From Methylotuvimicrobium buryatense 5G (lineage in GTDB: Bacteria > Pseudomonadota > Gammaproteobacteria > Methylococcales > Methylomonadaceae), in assembly GCF_000341735.1 (NCBI RefSeq), contig NZ_KB455575.1:3130442-3167930 (forward strand): DNA of 37,489 nucleotides, read 5' to 3'. The translations under genes were made by a program, and so were the position numbers. The first letter of the stretch is position 1. Each line of letters opens with the position of its first letter. The notes below the pieces were generated by a model. The model saw only the letters and a program-made list of their open reading frames with translations. It did no database searches and was not told the DNA's origin. Shown piece by piece: positions 33,300 to 37,489 of the stretch.

Positions 33300-34406
33300 T
33301 TAAAAGTTTTGCAGAATGCCTGGAATCCGGTTCCCAGCATCGCTACCGCTGAATTTCAGATCCACCATCGCATCCCCCGGCCTCAACCAAAACTGAACCA
33401 CTAACTCCCCCCGGATGGCGGTCAGATTCAAATAATCGGCCAGATCCCCCGCCTTCGCGTAATGCAGCTTGACCTTCGCCCCGCTCCAGCTGACCGGATG
33501 ATACGCCTCCAATTGCGTGACATCGACCACTTTGTCGGCGTCGATGTGCAATTCGCCGAGCAAATAATAAGCGTGGTTCGCCTGTAGGTTCTCGACCAGC
33601 CAGCGCAACGACCGGCCTTTCATGTCGACGCGCTGGGAGATCACGCGCAGCGGCTCGCCCTGAATCAGCACCGCATCGACCGGATAGAGGTTGTGGTGCA
33701 ATTGGCTCTTGCCGACCGAACGGGCTTGGCCCTGGTAGTCGACGATCAGCCCTTTTTGCCAGGCGCCGAGCACCGGGCAGGCGCATTCGATGTGTTCCAG
33801 GGTCAAATTGTCGATCGCCTTCAGTTCCAGCGTGTGCCAGGTTAGGCCTTGGACCTTGACGAACTCGCTGTAGGCGATATCGAAATCTTTCAATATCTGA
33901 TGCAGTCCGCCGCGCAGACCCAGATTGCTCATCGGGTACAGCCCGACGCAGAACACCAGCATCGCGCACAACACGATCATTTCGGCCTTGCTGCCGACCT
34001 CCAGACGGTATTTGACCTTGCCGGGCATCACCACGCGCAGCGGCGATGGCCAGAACAGGTCGACGCCCCGGATGTTGGCCATGTCGATCTGGATATGCGA
34101 CCAATAGCCACCCAGGATCGCCCAAAAGCCCATCGGCCAAACAAGATACAACGGCGAGGCCAAGGCCGCGAGGACGCCGACGCCGATTAGGGAATGGGTA
34201 ACGGTCCGGTGGCCGAAGCGCTTTTCGATCGGCACCGAAATGAAGAACAACGGCCGGCCGACGCGCGAGGTCGGGATATCGATATCGGGCATGAACGAAA
34301 ACAGAATCGCAAGACCCCAGGCGATCGGTTCGGTCGGGTATTCGAACACCGCCGCCCCGCCGAGATAGAGCGCGGTCGAAAAGGCGGCGTGGGTGGCGGC
34401 TAGCAT
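33300..34406 (-). CDS. YdjM-like membrane metal-dependent hydrolase
   Basis: The 368-residue protein has an N-terminal YdjM/DUF457 region with conserved HAAF, MPDID and HRTVTHSL residues, which could bind metal, and several membrane segments (about residues 30-45, 70-100, 105-120 and 145-165). The C-terminal 200 residues are soluble and of unknown role. Members of this family are inner-membrane proteins sometimes carried on integrative elements. It is the last gene of a minus-strand cluster. Confidence 0.75.
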   Translation of the reverse strand: MLAATHAAFSTALYLGGAAVFEYPTEPIAWGLAILFSFMPDIDIPTSRVGRPLFFISVPIEKRFGHRTVTHSLIGVGVLAALASPLYLVWPMGFWAILGGYWSHIQIDMANIRGVDLFWPSPLRVVMPGKVKYRLEVGSKAEMIVLCAMLVFCVGLYPMSNLGLRGGLHQILKDFDIAYSEFVKVQGLTWHTLELKAIDNLTLEHIECACPVLGAWQKGLIVDYQGQARSVGKSQLHHNLYPVDAVLIQGEPLRVISQRVDMKGRSLRWLVENLQANHAYYLLGELHIDADKVVDVTQLEAYHPVSWSGAKVKLHYAKAGDLADYLNLTAIRGELVVQFWLRPGDAMVDLKFSGSDAGNRIPGILQNF

Positions 34407-34437
34407 AGCGAATGATATGATACGGTATGATATGAAA

Positions 34438-34719
34438 TCATATCATGCGATCGATAACAATAAGATCGCTATCTTCATCTACCCAATACACATCGCCATA
34501 TGCGGCGGCAGACGGCCCTTCCGGCTCCATGACTTCGCATAGAATCACAAACGGTAACGGCTTTCCGGAAACAGCACTTAAATTGGCTGTGTTATATTCA
34601 TCGCTCCAAATCACCAGCCGCTCGTAATCCTCTGTCAAGCAAACCAGGCAAAACTTTCCGCTTTTCTCGATGTATTTCACCCCGGCATCAAGAAACCCGA
34701 TAATTGTAAATTCTTCCAT
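34438..34719 (-). CDS. Unrecognised small protein
   Basis: The 93-residue acidic protein (MEEFTIIGFLDAG ... VDEDSDLIVIDRMI) shows alternating strands with no known domain. It lies between the YdjM-like and ATPase genes in the same direction. Whether it is cotranscribed cannot be told. Confidence 0.55.
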   Translation of the reverse strand: MEEFTIIGFLDAGVKYIEKSGKFCLVCLTEDYERLVIWSDEYNTANLSAVSGKPLPFVILCEVMEPEGPSAAAYGDVYWVDEDSDLIVIDRMI

Positions 34720-34747
34720 TCTTCGCCCCTGAATGAGTCGAGCTACA

Positions 34748-35671
34748 CTACCGCCCTACCCCCTTAAAGATAAAGAACCGGAAGGTCAGAAACAGCGCCG
34801 CCCCGATCCCGCCCATGATGTACAGCGTCTTGTCCCCGGTACCCATGCCGACGTAACGCATCGACACGATCAGCGCCCCGAGGACCATCACCATCGGCGT
34901 GAAATCGAGATATTGCACGCCGGCCTCGTGGCGCATTTCGCGCACCTTGCGCTTGTCGATGATCCGTTCCTTGCCGGATTCGTCGAGCATGTCGTAGATC
35001 GCCTGCGGCACCCCGCCCGATTGCTTGACGACGTGGCTGATATACAGCTCCGGCGATTCGATCAGGATGCCTTTGGTTTCGATGTAGCGTTTGACGATCG
35101 CGCGGATCGTGTCCGCCGGTAGCGGCTTGACCCCAATCTCCCGCATCTTCCACCACAGTTTCCGGACCCGGGCCTTTTTCTCGGAGGCGCAGCCGATCAC
35201 CTGGGCATGGTCGAAGATGGCCAGCCAGAACGCCATTTGCGTCGGCGTCAAACTGGTCAGGTCGTCGACCGCGATCACCGGCTTGTCTTCGGCGCGGGCC
35301 AACGCCGGAATCACCGCGTGCGTCAGGTCGCGCATGCTCATCCGGTTGACCTGGCTTTTGATCTCTTTCCAGTCGATCTCGGAACCCGGCGTATCGTGAT
35401 ACTTCGCCGGCAATTCCAACTCTTGCGGCGTGACCAGATCCAGCGCCAGCATTTGCCGGGCCATGTCGACGAATTGCCCTTTGGCCTGATGATCATGCAG
35501 CCGGATCAACAGCGGCACTTTCGCCCCGAGCCGGTCCAGCGCCGCCCTCAGCACCGCCGATTTGCCGATGCCGACCGGGCCGGTCAAAATGACGTGCTTG
35601 CCCTTCTTGATCTCGGCGACCAAATCGCCGACCACTTCGTCCCGGCCGATCAGGCCGACAATCTCATCCAT
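34748..35671 (-). CDS. AAA ATPase with two C-terminal membrane segments
   Basis: The 307-residue protein has a P-loop GPVGIGKS (31-38), a Walker B-like PVIAVDDLTS, and an ORC/ExeA-like helical lid region, followed by two membrane helices near the C-terminus (about 260-300). The ATG 35671 overlaps the upstream gene stop by 8 bases; a longer open frame upstream (to 35740) is less likely. A membrane-anchored ATPase next to an exported coiled-coil protein suggests an envelope or secretion function, like Zot or ExeA types, but this is inference. Confidence 0.75.
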   Translation of the reverse strand: MDEIVGLIGRDEVVGDLVAEIKKGKHVILTGPVGIGKSAVLRAALDRLGAKVPLLIRLHDHQAKGQFVDMARQMLALDLVTPQELELPAKYHDTPGSEIDWKEIKSQVNRMSMRDLTHAVIPALARAEDKPVIAVDDLTSLTPTQMAFWLAIFDHAQVIGCASEKKARVRKLWWKMREIGVKPLPADTIRAIVKRYIETKGILIESPELYISHVVKQSGGVPQAIYDMLDESGKERIIDKRKVREMRHEAGVQYLDFTPMVMVLGALIVSMRYVGMGTGDKTLYIMGGIGAALFLTFRFFIFKGVGR

Positions 35672-36317
35672 CGGTGCCTCCCAAGGTTTCGGTCTTGCCC
35701 TCCAAATAGGCCAACAGCGTTCGCCATTCTGGGCCGGCATAACGGGCCAGCTTGTAACGCTGCGTCTTGATCAGCAGCGTGTCTTTGGCCACCAGGGCGT
35801 CTTCGGCGTTGACCTTGCTGCCGATTTGCCACAGCTCGTTCATGTCCGAGGCATAGCCTTGATCAATACGGTCCTTGACCCAGGCGGCCTTCTCCTTCAA
35901 AAACGTGCGCTTCACTTCCGAAGCCTCCAGGTCCGCCTCCAATTGCCGCAATTGCACGATATCGGCCACCACGCGCGACAGCATATCGTCAAACGCCTTG
36001 GCTTCGGCGACTTGCTTCAAGGCCGCCTCTCGTTCTTCCTTGACCGACGACAACGGAATGTTGATTTGCAGGCCGCCGAACACGGTGTAAGGGTCGTCCC
36101 GGAACTCGGTACCGCCGACACCGACCCGGCCGGCCAGCGAGGTGTTCTGCAACGCCCAGGTTAAAGCATCCGGCTTGGCATAGGCCTTGGTGACGTTTTG
36201 CTGGGCCAGAAGGGTCGGATTAACCCGGCCGATGAACGACAACACGGCGTCGTCATCCCAGGCCACTACCCGGAAAGGCAAGAATAAGGCTACAATAAAG
36301 ACGATTCGCACAATCAT
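35664..36317 (-). CDS. Exported TolC-like coiled-coil protein
   Basis: The 217-residue protein has a signal peptide (MIVRIVFIVALFLPFRVVAW), a middle part with GGLQINIPLSS like the beta-strand of outer-membrane efflux proteins, and long amphipathic helices (about 85-170), like a shortened TolC monomer. It lacks the second TolC repeat, so it is not a complete efflux channel. It overlaps the AAA ATPase gene by 8 bases and is likely cotranscribed. ATG 36317 gives the signal peptide; TTG 36338 is unlikely. Confidence 0.6.
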   Translation of the reverse strand: MIVRIVFIVALFLPFRVVAWDDDAVLSFIGRVNPTLLAQQNVTKAYAKPDALTWALQNTSLAGRVGVGGTEFRDDPYTVFGGLQINIPLSSVKEEREAALKQVAEAKAFDDMLSRVVADIVQLRQLEADLEASEVKRTFLKEKAAWVKDRIDQGYASDMNELWQIGSKVNAEDALVAKDTLLIKTQRYKLARYAGPEWRTLLAYLEGKTETLGGTDG

Positions 36318-36390
36318 GGATGCACTTTTATCATACAAAAGTGTAATTTTGTTTTAACTTAGTCTAGCTTTTGTAGCCGCAAAAGTGAAT

Positions 36391-36639
36391 ATGAATAGTA
36401 AAGAAGCCGAAATTTTATTCCAGGCGGGCGCTTTAGAGGCGCCCGTCATCCAAAAACACGCCTCCGGAGACGGCTGGACCGTCACGCTGTCCGGAAAGCA
36501 TAAACTGAATCCGATGCTGGAGACCGCGCGCGGCAAAATAAGGGTGTTTAAACGCCTTGATGCTGCGGTCGGGGTTTTGTTTGGGGTGGGGTTTGGTGAG
36601 ATAACGATTGTGCAAACAAGTAAATCATTATTGACGTGA
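36391..36639 (+). CDS. Small ParC/KfrB-like plasmid-type protein
   Basis: The 82-residue protein (MNSKEAEILFQAGALEAPVI ... GKIRVFKRLDAAVGVL...GF) resembles small proteins found in partition regions of plasmids and integrative elements. It is transcribed opposite to the exported-protein gene on its left and the lipoprotein on its right. The relation is by overall pattern only. The tail TSKSLLT overlaps the lipoprotein gene end. Confidence 0.5.
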   Translation: MNSKEAEILFQAGALEAPVIQKHASGDGWTVTLSGKHKLNPMLETARGKIRVFKRLDAAVGVLFGVGFGEITIVQTSKSLLT

Positions 36640-36825
36640 AAGTTTTATATTGCTGTTCGAACAATCACCTGTATTTACAACACCTAAAAACGCATTGAGT
36701 TCAACTTTGCATTTTTCGATATTTAATCCATTATTGCCGTCACTTGAAATGTTAGTGACGTAAGGGCCGGCTGTAGTACAACCAGTCAAGAAAATAACCG
36801 CTAAAAATGTTAATAAAAATTTCAT
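36628..36825 (-). CDS. Small lipoprotein
   Basis: The 65-residue protein has a lipoprotein signal peptide (MKFLLTFLAVIFLTGC, lipobox LTGC) and a short mature part with two further Cys. It would be attached to the inner or outer membrane. Its 3' end overlaps the opposite small gene by 12 bases. Confidence 0.7.
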   Translation of the reverse strand: MKFLLTFLAVIFLTGCTTAGPYVTNISSDGNNGLNIEKCKVELNAFLGVVNTGDCSNSNIKLSRQ

Positions 36826-36874
36826 TCAGGTTCCTTTTTCGTTATTTTAAAAATACAACTAAAGCATAGTAGCC

Positions 36875-36988
36875 ATGTACCGAATCAAAAGCCACCTTTG
36901 CGAAGTATTCAATTGCACCACCCCCGAACTGACCAGCAAAGGCATACTTGACGAGTTCCGGGCATGGCTCAAGGATAATCCCGAATAA
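36875..36988 (+). CDS. Possible small protein
   Basis: A 37-codon frame (MYRIKSHLCEVFNC ... FRAWLKDNPE) is open between the lipoprotein and the Gly-rich gene. The amino-acid make-up is protein-like but no ribosome-binding site is clear. Confidence 0.3.
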   Translation: MYRIKSHLCEVFNCTTPELTSKGILDEFRAWLKDNPE

Positions 36989-36993
36989 TCGAT

Positions 36994-37489
36994 TTATTCA
37001 ACGGGGCAACTTGCCGAAAAATACCTGCTATTTCCAGATCCCGTATCATTCTCTTGGCAACAAGACACGGTACACTCAGAAGGATTCGTACCGCTCAACG
37101 AATAACCTTGACCAGGGTTTCGAAAAAAACAGCTACAGGAAACAAAGCCTCCACCGCCGCCTACAACTTCTCCTTCTCCTTCTCCTTCTCCGTCGTTACC
37201 ATCTTCTGGTGGCGTCGTATCTCCCCCATCGTCGCCTCCGTCACCATTCTCGCCATCGACACTGCACGAAAGATAGGTATAAGCACCGGATAAAACACCT
37301 TCGGTGCATAACCTGGTTTCGCTGACGCAATCATCGAGCGACGCGACTGTACCGGACAAATAAGCCGTTACGGTACTGCCATTCGGCACGGTGCCATGTA
37401 CCCAAGTACAATCGTCAGGACTGCCGCCTCCGCCTCCGCCAGTATTATTCATCGCCAGGAGCACTACGCCGCCTTTCACCGGATCGACT
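36994..37489 (-). CDS. Gly/Cys-rich modular surface protein, C-terminal part (partial)
   Basis: The frame runs off the right edge of the window, so the start is not seen. About 165 residues are present: a hydrophobic stretch (VVLLAM), a six-Gly run, a Cys-containing domain (CTWVHGTVPNGSTV ... LSCS), an acidic Gly/Asp/Glu linker with a GEGEGEGE run, a five-Gly run, and a second Cys-rich domain (CSCFFRNPGQGYS ... CPVE). Two Cys domains joined by Gly-rich linkers resemble filamentous-phage pIII-type attachment proteins or adhesins. The identification is tentative. The GEGEGE run is coded by a tandem hexanucleotide repeat at 37167-37190. Confidence 0.55.
   Translation of the reverse strand, partial: VDPVKGGVVLLAMNNTGGGGGGSPDDCTWVHGTVPNGSTVTAYLSGTVASLDDCVSETRLCTEGVLSGAYTYLSCSVDGENGDGGDDGGDTTPPEDGNDGEGEGEGEVVGGGGGFVSCSCFFRNPGQGYSLSGTNPSECTVSCCQENDTGSGNSRYFSASCPVE

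Noticed and set aside
33343-34140. Long second frame (265 codons) inside the YdjM-like gene
   Set aside because: It is Arg/Gly/Asp-rich as expected for an out-of-frame reading of GC-rich coding DNA, and the YdjM-like frame has clear conserved motifs.
1-37489. CRISPR arrays
   Set aside because: I saw no regularly spaced direct repeats of 24-40 bases with unique spacers. The repeated motifs found are pairs, palindromes or short tandem units.

Overview
The window reads as an accessory region (a genomic island or a chain of islands) of a gammaproteobacterium. A methylotroph/methanotroph-like host is a guess from gene flavour and mixed base composition; no rRNA or complete tRNA is present to anchor taxonomy. 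I see no CRISPR array. Genes are packed into short operons separated by mobile-element debris, and base composition changes between modules: GC-rich at the restriction locus, umuDC and the right end; AT-rich at 16.9-19.0 kb and 22.5-28.4 kb.

Layout. (1) 1-379 is one end of an IS66-type insertion sequence. It sits inside an Eco57I/DrmMI-like adenine methylase gene, the last gene of a minus-strand operon dcm - vsr - SNF2 helicase - methylase (368-7843). The helicase/methylase pair resembles the front of a class 1 DISARM anti-phage locus, here cut by the IS. (2) 8.0-9.5 kb is a graveyard: an intact ribbon-helix-helix antitoxin with a frameshifted ParE-like toxin, a frameshifted WGR-domain gene and an IS1595 transposase fragment. 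(3) 9566-16600 is a mobilizable-element core: StbA/StbB/StbC-like genes, a divergent RHH accessory gene and relaxase, an excisionase-type HTH gene, and a primase-helicase replication protein followed by two inverted sets of 9-bp repeats. (4) 16971-19016 is a tight three-gene operon headed by a GIY-YIG-like protein with two unrecognised helical proteins, then a secreted repeat protein. (5) 19719-21394 is a complete IS66-type element with target duplication, followed by a serine resolvase with a visible three-subsite res site.

(6) 22492-28302 holds the most interesting locus: a regulator and a five-gene minus-strand operon encoding a four-TM coiled-coil protein, a membrane-anchored vWA-like protein, a MotA/ZorA-like channel subunit with a long coiled-coil tail, a MotB/ZorB-like partner with one TM, and a glycine-zipper membrane protein. 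The architecture recalls the ZorAB motor of Zorya defence, but no ZorC/D/E-like gene is next to it and the accessory genes differ. A shared near-identical motif lies upstream of both the regulator and the operon.

(7) 28481-30464 is a umuDC error-prone polymerase operon with a GAAC-N7-GAAC motif upstream. (8) 30633-33266 holds two small immunity-like genes, small island genes and a DEDDh exonuclease module bordered by AT-rich palindromes. (9) 33300-37489 encodes a YdjM-like membrane protein, a membrane AAA ATPase overlapping an exported TolC-like coiled-coil protein, a lipoprotein and a Gly/Cys-rich surface-type protein running off the right edge. All functional links beyond family recognition are inference from sequence and gene order.
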